From Siderastrea radians (Eukaryota > Cnidaria > Anthozoa > Scleractinia > Rhizangiidae), in assembly GCA_964017195.1 (NCBI GenBank), contig OZ024895.1:30288875-30352874 (forward strand): DNA of 64,000 bases, written 5' to 3'. The notes beneath the pieces are model-generated. The model did no database searches. It worked only from the letters and a program-made list of their open reading frames with translations, and was not told the origin of the DNA. Within the stretch, counting starts at the first letter, position 1, and every line of letters starts with the position of its first letter. The position numbers and the translations under genes were made by a program. Of this stretch, positions 1-12,331 are shown piece after piece.

Positions 1-1150
1 AGTAGAAAGGGGTTACCAGCAAAAATTTGTTCAGGATCAAATACAAAGGGCTCGGGTTTTAGATCGGGACGAGTTACTTACACCGAGACTGCCGGCGACT
101 AACGATAGGATACCGTTTGTGGTCACCTATCACTCTACTCTGCCTAATATAGGGGGTATTTTACGGGAGCTTCATCCACTTCTAAAGGTGCAAGGTTGCT
201 GTTAAAGAGGTCCCTATGATGGCGTTTCGCCGCCCGAAAAATTTACAAGATCATTTGGTTCGTGCTAAATTACGTCCTGTGGGTCAAAATTCTGTGGGTA
301 GTAGGGGTACAGTTAAGTTTAATAATAAGAGATGCGATGTTTGTAATTATGTTATTCCCGGAGACAGTTTCTCTAGCCATGTCATCAGCAGAAGTTACAC
401 TATAAATTCTCGATTAGACTGTAACTCTAGAAATGTTGTTTATCTAATTAGTTGTAAGGTTTGTGGTTTGCAATATGTCGGCTCTAACACCACTAAGTTC
501 AGGTTGTCGTTCAATGACCACAAAAGCCGCCTTAGAGCGCATTTAAGGATGTCTGATGCTGATAAGGAAGCTGATGATATTATCTATAAACATTTCCATA
601 GCCCTGGGCATCATGGGCTTTCAGACCTTAACGTACAGATCATAGATAAGGTTAATGATAAAGATGCCTTGACTACTAAGGAAGGTCAGTGGGCCTACAG
701 ACTGCGATCATTGAGACCTGAAGGTCTCAATGACAGCGATTTCTTTTTTAGCCAGAATCGCCGGTCACGAAATAGTTAGTTCAGAGACTTACCTTTGTTA
801 GACCTAACTATCGCAGTTTAGTTATTATACGCTATTATTACTCTTCAGATGTACAACATAGCGTACTTGAGCGTTTTCCTTAGCTTTTTTTAAGTTTACA
901 CTTTTAATTTTTTTTGTTTTCCTTGTTTTTTTTTGTTGTTTTGGTTTTTTGCTAGTTCTCTTTGCGCGTGCTATGTTGCTGCGTGCGGGCGCGTAACTTT
1001 GTTTAAATTTATGCCGTTAGTTATTGCGTAACTCGTAGCGCGCACATTTTGTAATTTTAGTAGCGTGTAGTGTAGAGGCGTGTGTAACGGTCTTCATTCA
1101 CCCTGAAGAAGACTGATCAATTCGGTCCAAATATAAGTGTTCCGCTAAAA
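1..1150 (+). mobile_element. Penelope-like retroelement, 3' part
   Basis: The window opens inside a Penelope-like reverse transcriptase; the carboxyl end of RT (F-V-V-T-Y-H ... G-G-I-L-R-E-L-H-P-L-L) reads from base 2 to 205. A frameshift at about 190 moves the reading to the frame ending at 779, which holds the GIY-YIG nuclease. After the stop come about 350 bp of 3' sequence with T-rich stretches, and near 1100-1130 a CTGAAGA...stem...AAA motif resembling the hammerhead-like end of such elements. The 5' part lies outside the window. The frameshift means this copy is dead. Confidence 0.8.
192..779 (+). pseudogene. GIY-YIG endonuclease domain of Penelope-like element
   Basis: The frame continues the RT reading after a frameshift. 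A basic linker (F-R-R-P-K-N-L-Q-D-H-L-V-R-A-K-L), typical of the region before the nuclease, is followed by a C-x2-C cysteine pair, then N-V-V-Y-L-I-S-C-K-V-C-G-L-Q-Y-V-G-S, the GIY-YIG core preceded by a CxxC-like insertion. F-R-L-S-F-N-D-H-K-S-R-L-R-A-H is the helix with the catalytic Arg, and a later E (T-K-E-G-Q-W) is the expected catalytic Glu. The family uses this nuclease to nick DNA for retrotransposition. The methionine at 216 is not the true start. Confidence 0.8.
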
Positions 1151-1541
1151 ATGTGTTTCATCTTCATTTGTGATTATATATATATATAGCGCGCGCACTT
1201 GCGTTACCTTACGTTATTTTAAAGTTTCTAAGGGTAAATCTGTTTCTGTGGGGACATGAACTTGCTAATTCATTTCTTTTGTTCAAGGTGCATAGATCTT
1301 TTTAACAAATAATGAAGAATTTCCCTTGGAGGCACAGATTGCATTTCTTGTTCACATTGTCGTAGGGTTTACAACTCCTAAGTACTTTCCATTGTACACG
1401 AAAGGCTTTGTTTGCATCTTTTAGAGTCCATATATGCTTTGACAGTTCTGTTGTTGTTGTTTTGTTGTTTTGTTACTTTTCCACGCAACAATCGCAGAAG
1501 TGCAACTGCCAAAAAAAAAACCAGAATGCCCTCTTGAAGGT

Positions 1542-1790
1542 CATGGCCTGCAGCAAAACGTTGTTTATCAAGAGACTGTTATAACTGAAACGACAGCAGA
1601 AACGTATGTTGGACTAGCTACTAATTTTAAAGAACGATACAGGAACCACACGACATCATTCCGACACGGAAACCGAAGAAATGAAACAGAACTGTCAAAG
1701 CATATATGGACTCTCTCATATATCAACGCCCTTCAGAAACATGGATCACGCCTTAACCAACAACACTTTTCAAGAGTATTACGTTGCTGA
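1542..1790 (+). pseudogene. Second GIY-YIG fragment (Penelope-like)
   Basis: A short open stretch reads L-Q-Q-N-V-V-Y-Q, T-Y-V-G-L-A-T-N-F-K-E-R-Y-R-N-H and T-E-L-S-K-H-I-W. These match the GIY-YIG core and its downstream E-L-S-K-H-I-W helix in Penelope-like proteins common in cnidarians. No RT precedes it and the frame is lost right after K-H-I-W. It differs in type from the copy just upstream, so it is an independent, heavily truncated insertion. Confidence 0.6.
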
Positions 1791-1899
1791 AGTCACGCAA
1801 TGTTTACAAAACTGTTTACGCAATAAATGCGTTTCCTTTACTCTAAAGTGGGCTCAAAGAATGGGAACTGAACAACTCAACAAGGGCGTGGGCTAAAGA

Positions 1900-2101
1900 A
1901 AAGTTTCAGGAAAGACTTGGTTTCGTATATTATGATTAACAGGCTTGCTTTAATCTTGTTGGGGTTGACAACATTTTTTTGCAAGAGAGGTTGGGGAGGT
2001 GGGTAATCAGTTGGGCCTATTTTAATTCTATATGTTTAGCGCGATGATTCTTTCAAGTACGAATTAGTCGAGTCACAACAATAATAATAATAATAGTAAT
2101 A

Positions 2102-2136
<35 letters not shown>

Positions 2137-4840
2137 ACAATTCATAGCCATCACGTGCTTACAAAACTAAAACCAGTGTAAGTGGGGAAAACGGGTTTTG
2201 CATTGTAAACAAACCATAAGACTAAGCGAGGCTCCTAATTCACTTTGAGATAATTGTTATTTCAATGTTGTTCTTCTTTGTATTGGGGAAAAAATCCACA
2301 TGGAAATTGAACTCCTTCATTTTCAAGGAATAAGAAGCTTAGCTCCCAATAGTTGCCGTAGTTTAAGTTGCTCAAGAGACAAAGTGAAGACACCCCCATT
2401 CGGAACGGGCAGGAATACACATTGGTGAAGCCGTTCAAAGTCTTTTCTTCTAACAGTAGACGGTTGCTATGGAAACGTCAATCATCTTAGACACGCCATT
2501 GACAAAGGAAAATTTTCTCTGATAAATTTTAGGAAAAGTCACAAGATTTGGTGATTATTCGTTTAGCGGTTTAAAAGTTATAATTCGTTAAGGCCAGCGC
2601 CGCCCCCCCCCCCCCCCCACCCCCAAGGCAGAATAGGGTTAATGGGGTCACTAGATGTGATGGCTACCGTTTTTTTCTTTGTCCTGAATGACAACCAGCA
2701 GTCAAATAAGTCATTTTGCGAAGTTGCCTTTGTGAATCACCGAGTAAGACGGCCTCTTAGAATGAAAAAGATAAAATAAGCGCATTGGTAATCGCTGTAG
2801 GCCTGGTTCGTAGCTTTTTCGCAGACTGCTGGCTCATAAGGTTACTTGTGGCAGGCTCAGTACGATATTTTGAATGCGAAGATATGTTGAATTCCTGAAA
2901 GATTCAAATTTTGTTGGTTCTTAGAGCAACGCAGTAAAATTGTGAGTTGACGAAACGAGTCAAGGTGGTTTGCTTGCTAAAAGCAAACCAGTTCTTTAGA
3001 TTTTGATTTTGAAATATAGCTCCTGGTCCGAAAAGTTACTGGGACTTTCTAGAAACGGACCCAGGAGTTGTAGGGTATGGCGGTATTCAAAACAGCAGCT
3101 AATGACTTCAAATGAACCTGATATGACGTTATGGTGCTTCATCCAATTGCAGTTGGTCCCTAGATTTCCTGCACATGCAACAGCAGCGTCATAAGAACTC
3201 TGCATCATTCAATACTGTTTAGTAAGAATAAATATATTGTGATGTTGAACAAGTTCGCAGAGCGAACTCAACATGACATTATCCACATCTGAGGACAAAT
3301 GTTATTTAACATCAGTTTACACGGTGGCCAAACGCGTTTAAGATGTTGCAGCAACAACAAAAAATTCAGACCAGTTAGAATCGAAATGCTGAACTTGTTT
3401 GTCTAAAGCTCTAGTGCTCGACCATTTCTTGGAAAGCTTAATGTAGTTTTGATATGTTCACAATTTTCTTGTATTTTTGTGGTGATTTTTTTCTCTTTCA
3501 TTCTATTACTCTAAATAGAAAAACAAAATGTTTCCATTTTTTATTTGTCTACACGTGCACCATTTTGCTTAGTAATAACATTAAAACAGGGTGTCAAGGT
3601 AACGTCTAAGGCTAAATGCTTTTCTTTTTTATTTAAGCGTCTGCTGCTACAGGTTTTTAGTATATGAAAGGCTGTCATTCCTAAATTAAAGGCTATTTTA
3701 CGCCATTTTTTTACCCTATCTATAAATGGTGCATTTTTATTAAGTGAATATAGTAATTGTTGTTAAAATTGCTGTAACCAACGTGTTGTCAAAGATTTAA
3801 GCTGACCTAGTTCATGTTATGCTTATAACTTTACGCCCTCTTTAAAACGTGTTCTATTTGGTTTCTGCACTGGATCAAAAAAAGAAGCCTTGGAGTAGTT
3901 AAGTCCTATAGCTGTCTCCTTGTTTCGTGTAAGCAGTAAATTAAAGTGTCGGAAGAAGAGATACGAAAAGTGCCCTGCCGGTGCAATTTAAAAAAGAAGC
4001 TCCTTAATGCGCCTTCTTAACTCTCTCGGGCGGAGGGAAGAGGGATGTGGGGGGGGGGGGGGTGGATGCCACCCTCCATAAGGTCTCTCTTGATTTTTTT
4101 CCAAGACGATTTTTCATCAGCACCTCTTCTTTTCGGTAGCTGTACGCGTATCCCTTGGACACATTTTTACACAAGTTTGTTGAGAATCAGTTACTATGGT
4201 TACGAGATAACGAGGTCATAAGTAGTATCCGGTCGAGCCATTTTCGAGTAAAAGTGTTTTTTTTTCGCGTTTTTACGTAATAAAAGCACAAAATGTCAAG
4301 AAAAAGAAGCGAAGTGCTAAATTATGTCATATCCTATATGTCTAGCATTAAACTTGTGACTTTCCGCCTTTTTTCATAACTTCCAGTTTTGGTAAAATCA
4401 AAGATATCTTAGGTGACGCCACAGGCCGCCCAGGAGCACGGCAACCTATAATATATGCCACATCTTGCAGAGCACACCACAGGCTTTTTACTAATGGTAA
4501 GATCTTTCGAAATAGTGTAACATATCAAAATCCCAAGGGTTTCCATCCTTCCCCCTTGTACCACGGTGAGGGTGTGACTTTGCATGTACGTCCGATTGTT
4601 AAGATTGGTTGCTCGAGAGATTCTAACACCTCCCGCAAACAAGTTATGGGCGGGGTCAGCAGATGATGAATTTGAATCAACGCAATATCTCACTTCATCT
4701 TTGGATAGTTGATCGATTGTTGGTTTGTGTGTTTGTTTGCATGTTTGTTTGTTTGTTTGTTTGTGAAAACCTTAATAGTTTGACGTTTTCCAGGGTTCAA
4801 GCCTTTTGACGATTCCGAGCTTGTCATTTTTCCAGATAAA
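1900..4840. other. No gene seen; simple repeats and dispersed repeat
   Basis: No supported gene. It contains an (AAT)n/(ATG)n microsatellite (about 2078-2139), a poly-C tract (2603-2624), a poly-G tract (4049-4062) and a (GTTT)n run (about 4725-4763). A dispersed repeat at about 2455-2640 recurs inverted at 53.98-54.17 kb. Another at about 4160-4265 recurs at about 9280-9370. The ORFs here are short and unlike any family I know. Confidence 0.6.
2455..2640 (-). repeat. Dispersed repeat, copy 1
   Basis: By eye, the reverse complement of this stretch matches 53.98-54.17 kb over roughly 180 bp, including a shared G/C homopolymer edge and the segments gacggttgctatggaaacg and tcacaagatttggtgatta (each present in the other copy, reverse-complemented). 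It has no coding potential and is probably part of a non-autonomous element. Confidence 0.7.
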
Positions 4841-4871
4841 TCAGAATGCAGTATCCAAGACGTTATTGTCT
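4841..4871 (-). CDS. Possible terminal exon: 9-residue cytoplasmic tail
   Basis: A good acceptor (ccatatttcag) at 4872-4873 is followed by sequence that, joined in the required phase 2, gives K-D-N-N-V-L-D-T-A-F and then TGA. If used, the protein has only a very short cytoplasmic tail. I found no better phase-2 exon between 4.9 and 5.8 kb, but a short one could be missed. Low confidence. Confidence 0.3.
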
Positions 4872-5814
4872 CTGAAATATGGAATGTAGCCACTACAATC
4901 TGGAATCTGTTTACAATAATCCAAACACTTAATTCCGAAACTCTTTGAGAATGGAAGCCATAAAAGTGTAATGCGACATGCACTGAGGAATCCGGAGTCC
5001 AGGATCCTTACAGATTACCTTACACTAATGACTTCGGTCAAACGCTTACAAAGATAATATCAATTGGTCAAAGCAACTAAATTTAACGGCTCTAGGCTTG
5101 TATACTAACCTAATTATTCAGACTGAAAAAGTCTTACAACGCTAAAAGCTGAACAAAGGTAAAATATCTTTTTAAAATGGGCTTTTTCTAGAACCCAAAA
5201 GTCATTACGATTATTACTACGTCGATACGAAAGAACAAACAGCGGAGAAAGGTCGTCCAACTGCATTTAGGCGTACCTGGAAAAGAATAAGTTAAGGCAG
5301 TTTCAATGCACTGAGATCTAAACAAAGGTATCGGCAGCCAGCCTTAAGCCTAGTTCCATATTGTCTGTTGTTACTAGGTCACAGAAAAGCAAAAATATTT
5401 GCTAAGATTTAGAGATTGCGTCTAGATATCCATCCGTCCAGTTTTTGTTATTGTTGTTGTTGTTTTATCTGTAGGTATGTCCATATATCTGCCTGAATGT
5501 CTGTTGCATGAAGAACAGTAAAACTAGGGTCTCCAAGAAAAATGGATATATTTGAGTGTTAGGACGGTTTTCAATAATCTGAGGGCCGAACGTAGTTCGC
5601 ATTTGCTTTGGTTTTGTCTCGTGTGCTCTTTGAATGGCTAAAAAGCACTCTCCAGTTTACGTATCAACAAGAAGTGAAATCACATTCAACTATCACTTAA
5701 CAGACAAAACACGTTTTACAGCAGTTGCTTGGAGTTGTGATTGACTGTAAAATGTAAGTTATGGACGTTATTACATTCAGTTTCGTTTTATGACTCAAAA
5801 CGTAAAGTACTCAC

Positions 5815-5911
5815 TTGCGACAGACGACCACAAGAAAACCAATCAGTGCAATGATAGCGACGGAAACCAACCCAACGCCAACCGCTATGAGGATAATGAT
5901 GACGTTGGCAT
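5815..5911 (-). CDS. Transmembrane-helix exon
   Basis: A 97-bp exon with acceptor CCTAG and a strong GTGAGT donor enters in phase 1, matching the EGF exons. It encodes D-A-N-V followed by about 25 uninterrupted hydrophobic residues (I-I-I-L-I-A-V-G-V-G ... F-L-V-V-V), then C-R-K/N. The basic residues directly after the helix are a stop-transfer signal, giving a type I membrane protein with the EGF/LamG part outside. It leaves in phase 2. It is too short to appear as an ORF, and was found from splice sites, frame and hydrophobicity. Confidence 0.75.
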
Positions 5912-7264
5912 CTAGGAAAATAAACAACTAACACTTCATAAAAGTTCTAGATGTTCGATGTTCTTACTCTGCAGCATTTATATTATACAAGAAGAAGAAA
6001 GAACAAAAGAAAGAAAAGAATAAAAATGTAAATTAGAGATTGGGCGGTTTTAAACGTGTCAAGGGCAAGGGATACAGCAATATAGTAACACTAATTTACT
6101 AATTTATTTTAAACCTTTGAAGTATGATGGGTGCTCAACGTATAGCGTCCTCAGCTTCCAATATCGATAGCAGGATTTCATGAAGATGCTTTTTGAAGAT
6201 CTTTTTTGGTATTTGGCGTATTTTAGCAGAGAAACTATCTCATAATTTGGCTCCAGATCTGGTGAAAGATCGAAGTTATTGATTCGTCCTTGAGGTATTG
6301 ATGTTAAAGTTTCCTGAATCGATCAAAATATCTATTTATATCTGTGTATTTCATCTGTTTTGGTAAAGAGAGAACTAATGCTTCATGGTGCAGACTGATA
6401 TGAAATAGCATACATTAAAGAGTATTCAAAATAGAGCATGTTCAATGGCAAGAGATTGCAAGAGATAGACGGAGGAACGGCGCGCTTTCTTGACAAACGT
6501 ACATACGTTTCCAGTACAAGCATAGGCTGCAACGCTTACATATTTTCCAAATATTGTAACTTACAATACGAAAAGCCGGGAAAGAGGCCATTCCTCCCTA
6601 CCTCTACCTGATTACTGAGGGTGTATAAGTTTGCTAGTAGGTCCGAGGGTTAAGGCCAAGAGCTTTTTCTGAATAGAATAGTTTGATAGACAATACCTTT
6701 CCCACTTTCATTCTCTTCTTCACTTTGTAGTTCCGTGTTACCTGGGACTGACGAGGTAGGAAAATGGTGAGTTACAGACAGAAACATAACAAAGCCTAAG
6801 AAAAATTTCTTGCTATGAAGCAATGTGCCTAACCGCAGATAAATATGGAAATTCAACTGTATTAGCCAAAGAATCTTTATTATCAAATGTAATTAGCTCA
6901 CATTGCACACCAGATATACATCTTGAGTGGGATTACAATTTCCGAGGGCGCTTGAAGCCTCTCCCAAATTCTCCCATATTGACCATATAAGGCAAATAAC
7001 AGCAAGGAAACCCAATTAGAAAACGCGTCCTGACCTATCGAGTAGAAAAACAGGGTGAAGACAAAAGGGAGAAAGGGAAGAGACCGCGAAACACAACCTC
7101 TTTTCCCTGTCTCCCACGTTTTATTTCCATTGCCTCTTTTTCAAGACTTGCTTTACGTGCCTTGCTTTAGGTCGTAGAAATTAAGACGTGAAACGCCATA
7201 TTCGTTAAATCCAAAGGATTCTAATGGGAGCCAACTTGATATTTTTTATAATGCAGTTTCTTAC

Positions 7265-7378
7265 CAACAGTACAGTTCTTCCCAGTATATCCGCCGACAC
7301 AAACGCAGCTGTAGTCATTTATAGCGTCTGTGCAGCTTCCCCCGTTCTTGCATGGCCGTCCAGTGCATTCGTCAACAT
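7265..7378 (-). CDS. EGF-domain exon A (last before the membrane)
   Basis: A 114-bp phase 1-1 exon with donor GTAAG. It encodes D-V-D-E-C-T-G-R-P-C, G-G-S-C-T-D-A-I and Y-S-C-V-C-V-G-G-Y-T-G, ending N-C-T-V-G. It has a complete calcium-binding EGF pattern and the O-fucose consensus. It is the most 3' EGF before the transmembrane exon. Confidence 0.85.
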
Positions 7379-7737
7379 CTAAGATAAATATAATGGCTAA
7401 CTATCATTGCTTGGTCATCTGTAAGTCTTAAGGGTACTTAAAAAAAATGGCTACGGAAGAAAATAGCACTTTTTCAATTTGTTTGTTTCTGTTTGAACCA
7501 AAAGTAATAGAAAAAATAAGAGATAAGGCAGATAAAAGAGAGTTTGTTTACTGAATTATTCGATTAAGAGCCTATATCGTCCATGTCATGAAATTATTAC
7601 TGATGTAAATTTGCCGGGAGCCTCCTGAAGCAGCCCAGACGGTCTTTTGATTCCTTTGCTCAATGTTGTTAATTTTAAGTTCATCTACCAGTAAAAAAAA
7701 GCTCGAAATTAGATAAACCTACCAGCCAGCCAATTAA

Positions 7738-7741
7738 TCAG

Positions 7742-7786
<45 letters not shown>

Positions 7787-7800
7787 CATACAATCAATCA
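7738..7800. repeat. (AATC)n microsatellite
   Basis: About fifteen near-perfect AATC units lie in the intron between EGF exons A and B. They end where a LINE fragment begins, so they may mark the edge of that insertion. Confidence 0.9.
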
Positions 7801-8212
7801 AGGAAGGCTGACCTCCATCTACCTAAACCCAAGCTTAGCCTTGGCAAGCGTACTTTTAGATTTTCTGGCTCAGCCCTTTTTAACTCACTACCTTTAAAAA
7901 TCCAACAAGCTGCATCTCTCTCCTCTTTTAAAAATCTTGTTAAAGCCCACTTTTTTTCATAGCACCTAATTCACGATATTTATCTTTTTTATATACCAGT
8001 TCATGCTTGTAATTCGTTTTAGTTTTTAAACTCTTTTTATATAACTATTTTAATTACTAACATTAGCTTTTAACTCTATTTTTATAACTATTTTAAACAA
8101 TTAGATATTTTATATTTTTAGAAATTGTATTTAGCAGGGCCCCTCTGGAGACCAGCCACTGTGCTGAATGGGCCACCCTGTATAAATAAAGTTTTACCTA
8201 CCTACCTCAATC
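7801..8212 (+). mobile_element. CR1/L2-like LINE 3' end
   Basis: A frame of about 45 codons ending TAG at about 7960 reads L-G-K-R-T-F-R-F-S-G-S-A-L-F-N-S-L-P and S-L-S-S-F-K-N-L-V-K-A-H-F-F. This is the usual C-terminus of CR1/L2-type reverse transcriptases (F-x-x-x-A-x-x-L-W-N-x-L-P; S-x-x-x-F-K-x-x-L-K-x-H). About 250 bp of AT-rich 3' UTR follow, with an AATAAA and a short ACCT tandem tail, as these elements have. It is truncated on its 5' side. Confidence 0.7.
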
Positions 8213-8482
8213 AAACAACTAACGTAGCCAGACGCAAAACAACAAGAATAGCTTAGCAGAACTATAATTGGACACCCCCAGGTGTGGCTCGCGTTCAAAG
8301 TAAGTATCCAAAAAATTTTAAGTACGTGAGCAATACGTCAATATAGCGCAAGTGATTGCAAGTGTTTTTTGTTTTGTTTTGTTTTTGTTTTGGTTTGTTT
8401 TCTGGTGGGAGGTTGGCGGGCCCTTTCAGTCCTTCAAGTCGTACGACCGTCACTTGGTGAATGTGCTTATTTGTTCTCTCAC

Positions 8483-8596
8483 CTACAGTACAGTTTTTCC
8501 CTGTGTACCCGGCGACACAATCACAATGGAAATCATTCACTTCATCGGTACAATTTCCACCATTTTGACATGGCTGTCCTACGCAGTCATCAATGT
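8483..8596 (-). CDS. EGF-domain exon B
   Basis: A 114-bp phase 1-1 exon with donor GTGAG. It encodes [18 protein letters not shown] and K-N-C-T-V-G. Its coding sequence is closer to the array copies than exons A and D are, so it may be the founder type of the array. Confidence 0.85.
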
Positions 8597-8900
8597 CTTG
8601 AATTTAGCAAAGGACAAAGAAAGACAGTGAGGAACAGTTGAATGGCTTTAAGATAGCCGTTTTAAGTGATAAATAACAAAATAACAAACAAAAAACAATC
8701 AGCAATGAGACATTGCTGTCGAGCACAATGATAAATATGTTAGGCAACCCAAAATAACCAGTGGGTTTGGAGATCGAAGACACATAAGAGGAATTTATGT
8801 AAACGTTAATAAAAACAACTTGATTCACAAGGAGCTACACCTCAATCTCTATAGAAAGATCAAAGCAACATAAATTACAAGAAACATTCTATGTTCTCAC

Positions 8901-9014
8901 CAACGGTGCAATTTTTGCCCGTGTACCCAGCAACACAGTTGCAGTGAAAATCATTTACGTCATCCGTGCAACTTCCACCGTTCTGGCATGGCTGTCCAGC
9001 ACAGTCATCAACGT
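8901..9014 (-). CDS. EGF-domain exon C
   Basis: A 114-bp phase 1-1 exon with acceptor TTAG and donor GTGAG. It encodes [23 protein letters not shown] and K-N-C-T-V-G. Calcium-binding and Asx-hydroxylation patterns are present, and G-G-S-C fits the O-fucose site. Confidence 0.86.
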
Positions 9015-10098
9015 CTAAGATCGAGTTAAGAAAAAAACCATTATTTGCAAAGATCAAGATATTTGCAACATCTAACGTTTTTAAAATACTTCATACTTAC
9101 AAGTGTAGTGTTTTATACTATATGGTGAGCAAAGCCAGATGTTTTCAGGTCTACATCGTGGAGAAAAACGAATGGGAACATGGATTACAACAGAACGGAT
9201 CTTGTCAGTGGTTAACCCAACAATGTAATGTTTGGTATCTGAAGTTTTCAGTAGCTGTTGGTTCGTCTCTTCGATAGGAAGCTTGGTGAGAATCGGTTAT
9301 AAGGGTTACCAGGTATGACATCATGAGTAGCGTGCGGTCAGGGAATTTTTTAAGAGAAAGGGATTTTTTGTTTTCCTGTCATCTGTCATAACATGTTAAA
9401 CGTTGTCAGAACGCAGCAAAGTGTGCACATGCCCCTGTAGCGCCATAACTCAGAAAAATTAACCTATTATTGTAGAGAACCTGGCGGGTAATATATGAAA
9501 GATCCTATCGTTTAAAAATATTGTAACACGGAGAAAAAAAAAACGCTTTAAAGAGGTTGTTTCCAAGCCTCTACCTGTACCGGGCTGGGAGTGTAAGCTT
9601 GCTAGGTCATTTTCTCACACATTTATTCAGCCTTATGCGACACATAGGATTAAATGTGTCACGAGTTCACGCAGCACAAAGAAAAAAATTAATTGAAGTT
9701 TTGCAATGGAAATTGTTGACTCGTTCCTTGTGAATTGTTAAGTTACGGAAGTGTTAACCTTTATAACTCCATTTACACGGAGAGATATGGTCTGCTTGGA
9801 ACAAGAGAGATGCTGCATTATCCAGAAACCAAAAACAACACAGGAGTTGGATGGGAAGGGTTCTGTTCCCTAAAACCGTGTGACTTAATCATTAAGCGAA
9901 ACAATGTCGACTGATCATACTGTGACAGTTGAGTTAAATACCTCTAAAATGAAATTAAGCAGTCTGGGTCTCTGCAAACGCATTAAAAAACACACACATT
10001 TTACATAACGTTTTTTGTTGGTTGCCCCTGAGAATTTCACGTCGATAAGACGCGATAGTCATTGTGCGAACATGCGTGACTCTATAGTATTTGTTTAA

Positions 10099-10653
10099 CT
10101 CTTTTCCGTCAAGAGTTGCATTTTCCCGACGTTGAAGTCGGGAACCATTGAGCCACTTGTGACGTCATCATTTTTGACGTCAGCAGATTGTTTTGATAAG
10201 CAGCTAGCACAGCAAGGACAGATAGATCCATACGTGTGTCCTTTTTGAATATCGACCAAATTCTGGCAGAGCTATACCAGAAAAACGTGTCCAATTTTGG
10301 CTGCAAAGTTGGTGGTAAAATAGGCCAAGTGATCTATGTTCCATTTCCAGGTTTTTAGAAGGACTGAGGTCAAAACTTTTCCAGTGGAGAGAAAGGTGAT
10401 AAAGGGTAGAAGATAGAGAAAAGAAAGGGAGAGAAAAAGGAAAGCAAAAGAAGCGAGAAAAAATTGGCTTATGCGCATGCGTGAAAGCAAAATAATGTAC
10501 AATTCAGAACAGAAGCTGGCTCAAAATTGAGCTAAAATGAAAGAAAACGCTTTTGTAGGAAAGTTTAGTGGCATTTGGCATCATAGCACTTCAAAAACCG
10601 CTTTAGCGGTAAAACATGCGTTTTTCTAAGGGAAAAACGCTGACGGGAAAGGG
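10099..10653 (-). mobile_element. TTAA-flanked MITE, copy 1
   Basis: The element starts CTCTTTTCCGTC and ends GACGGGAAAGGG, imperfect terminal inverted repeats, flanked by TTAA (10095-10098) and a mutated TCAA (10654-10657). The inside matches 24.25-24.84 kb in reverse orientation over most of its length, for example the segments about accgctttagcgg and a t-rich/ctttt tract. No coding capacity. TTAA targets and CCC-type ends suggest mobilisation by a piggyBac-like transposase (inference). Confidence 0.75.
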
Positions 10654-10683
10654 TCAACGTTTGACTTGTTATATATTTCTTAC

Positions 10684-10797
10684 CAATACTACAATTCTTT
10701 CCTGTGTATCCAGCAACGCAGCTGCAGTTAAAATCATTCACTTTGTCCGTACAGCTCCCGTTATTCTGACATGGCTGACCAGCACAATCATCAATGT
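10684..10797 (-). CDS. EGF-domain exon D
   Basis: A 114-bp phase 1-1 exon with donor GTAAG. It encodes [17 protein letters not shown] and [14 protein letters not shown] fits the O-fucose consensus C2-x4-S/T-C3, unlike the array copies. A TTAA-type MITE ends about 30 bp from the donor side. Confidence 0.84.
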
Positions 10798-12264
10798 CTA
10801 AAGCGAGGAAAAGGGTGAGTTATCACAGATTCCAGTGGTGAAGGAAGACTTTGTGTTAAACTGACATAAGGATGCCTAAGTTTGTTTTTGATTGTTTGTT
10901 TGTTTGTTTGTGTTTTGGGGGAGGACTTGTTAGTGCACTAACCATTATAAATAATTATAAATAAGAAAGACTCAGAACTCATCAGAAATGAAGACAGAGT
11001 CACGAGGGGGAAAGTGGGAATTATAATTCAAAGGCCTCTTTGGCTTTTGCTTGTTTGTCTGTTGTTGTTGTTGTTGTTGTTACATTCGTAATATCTGTTG
11101 TGACCTCCTCCGTGAGCCTGTGTATTGCATAAGCAATCATGGATGACACGTGATCTGACGCTTGCAAACAACACGGGTACTTTAAGACCTTCTTTTAATC
11201 TTTTTTCTTCCCATCCATCCGCTAAATACTTGAAAAGTATGTCAAGTGTGGCCAGTTGGATGAATCGAGCGCTGACTTCGAATGTCGTTGTGCCCTCTTT
11301 TTTGGGTGCTTGCGTCATTTTTCTACAAGAGTGTTTGTGTAAAATTGGTGGCAGGGGCGAACGTTCAAAATTATGTCATTGAAAAATTAAACTTTAGTTC
11401 ACCACGTTAAACAGCGTCGATAGCCTTTTTAAGAAGGACCTTGAGTAACTATCAAGCCCACAACGAATTCGTGGTTGAAAGAAGTGATTTCTTCCTTTTT
11501 TGCTCATAAATAGTTACGATTTGATTTGGTTCGTTCCCAAGAAAAGCTCTAATTTGGAGACAATACCCATTTCTACGTTTGAAAGGTCGCAATCGTAGGG
11601 ATTAAATGTTCAATACCATCTGCAGTTATATAAACTGGCATCGCACTGGTATATTATTTACAGTTTCTTTCACCAGGATGTCTCTTTTAGTCAGGCGGTT
11701 ATGTGTAGAATTTTAGATGAATTGTGCACTTTGGGTTAAAAGCATGAAATTTGGTGTACATAAAGGTTTTTTATGCTTATAAACATCTGATATGGAGCCA
11801 CTGTGAAAAGTCAATCAGAGAGAAGTTGAAGGGGGGGGTTTAAAATGACCGCCATCTTGACCGGAAGTAGAATATTTAATTACCGGAAGTGAGAAGAAGT
11901 AGGTGTAAATGCCTTTTGAGTGACATCTTGTGTTTTCGAAGGTAAATAAACTTGTTGTCTAAAGGTTTAAAGATGAAAATAGTGAAAAAATGGGTAACGC
12001 AACTTATTTTCTTTAATGAAAACAAAACTGGACGTGTGTAGGCCCTTCATTGAAAATGGTTATAAAAAAAGGGAGGCTGTAAACGAGCATTCATTTGTTG
12101 AAGTTCGGAGTCGTAGTCAATTGTTCCTTTAAGACTGATTGTTAAACGGTATACTGTTTACCGCCCAGAAAATTTCAAACTTTTTTAAAGACTCACAATT
12201 TAAGACATTTATAAATTATTTTGTAGGCTTAGATTCAACTTAATACCAGGTTGATTTAATTGTT

Positions 12265-12280
12265 TTGGTTTGTGCTGGGA

Positions 12281-12331
<51 letters not shown>

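Noticed and set aside
2996..3208. Overlapping 60-70 codon frames on both strands
   Set aside because: Opposite-strand mirror frames without motifs; chance ORFs.
4409..4983. Minus-strand frames of 94 and 97 codons near the possible 3' end of the EGF gene
   Set aside because: Neither continues the transmembrane exon in the required phase without a stop, except the short 4841-4871 tail reported with low confidence.
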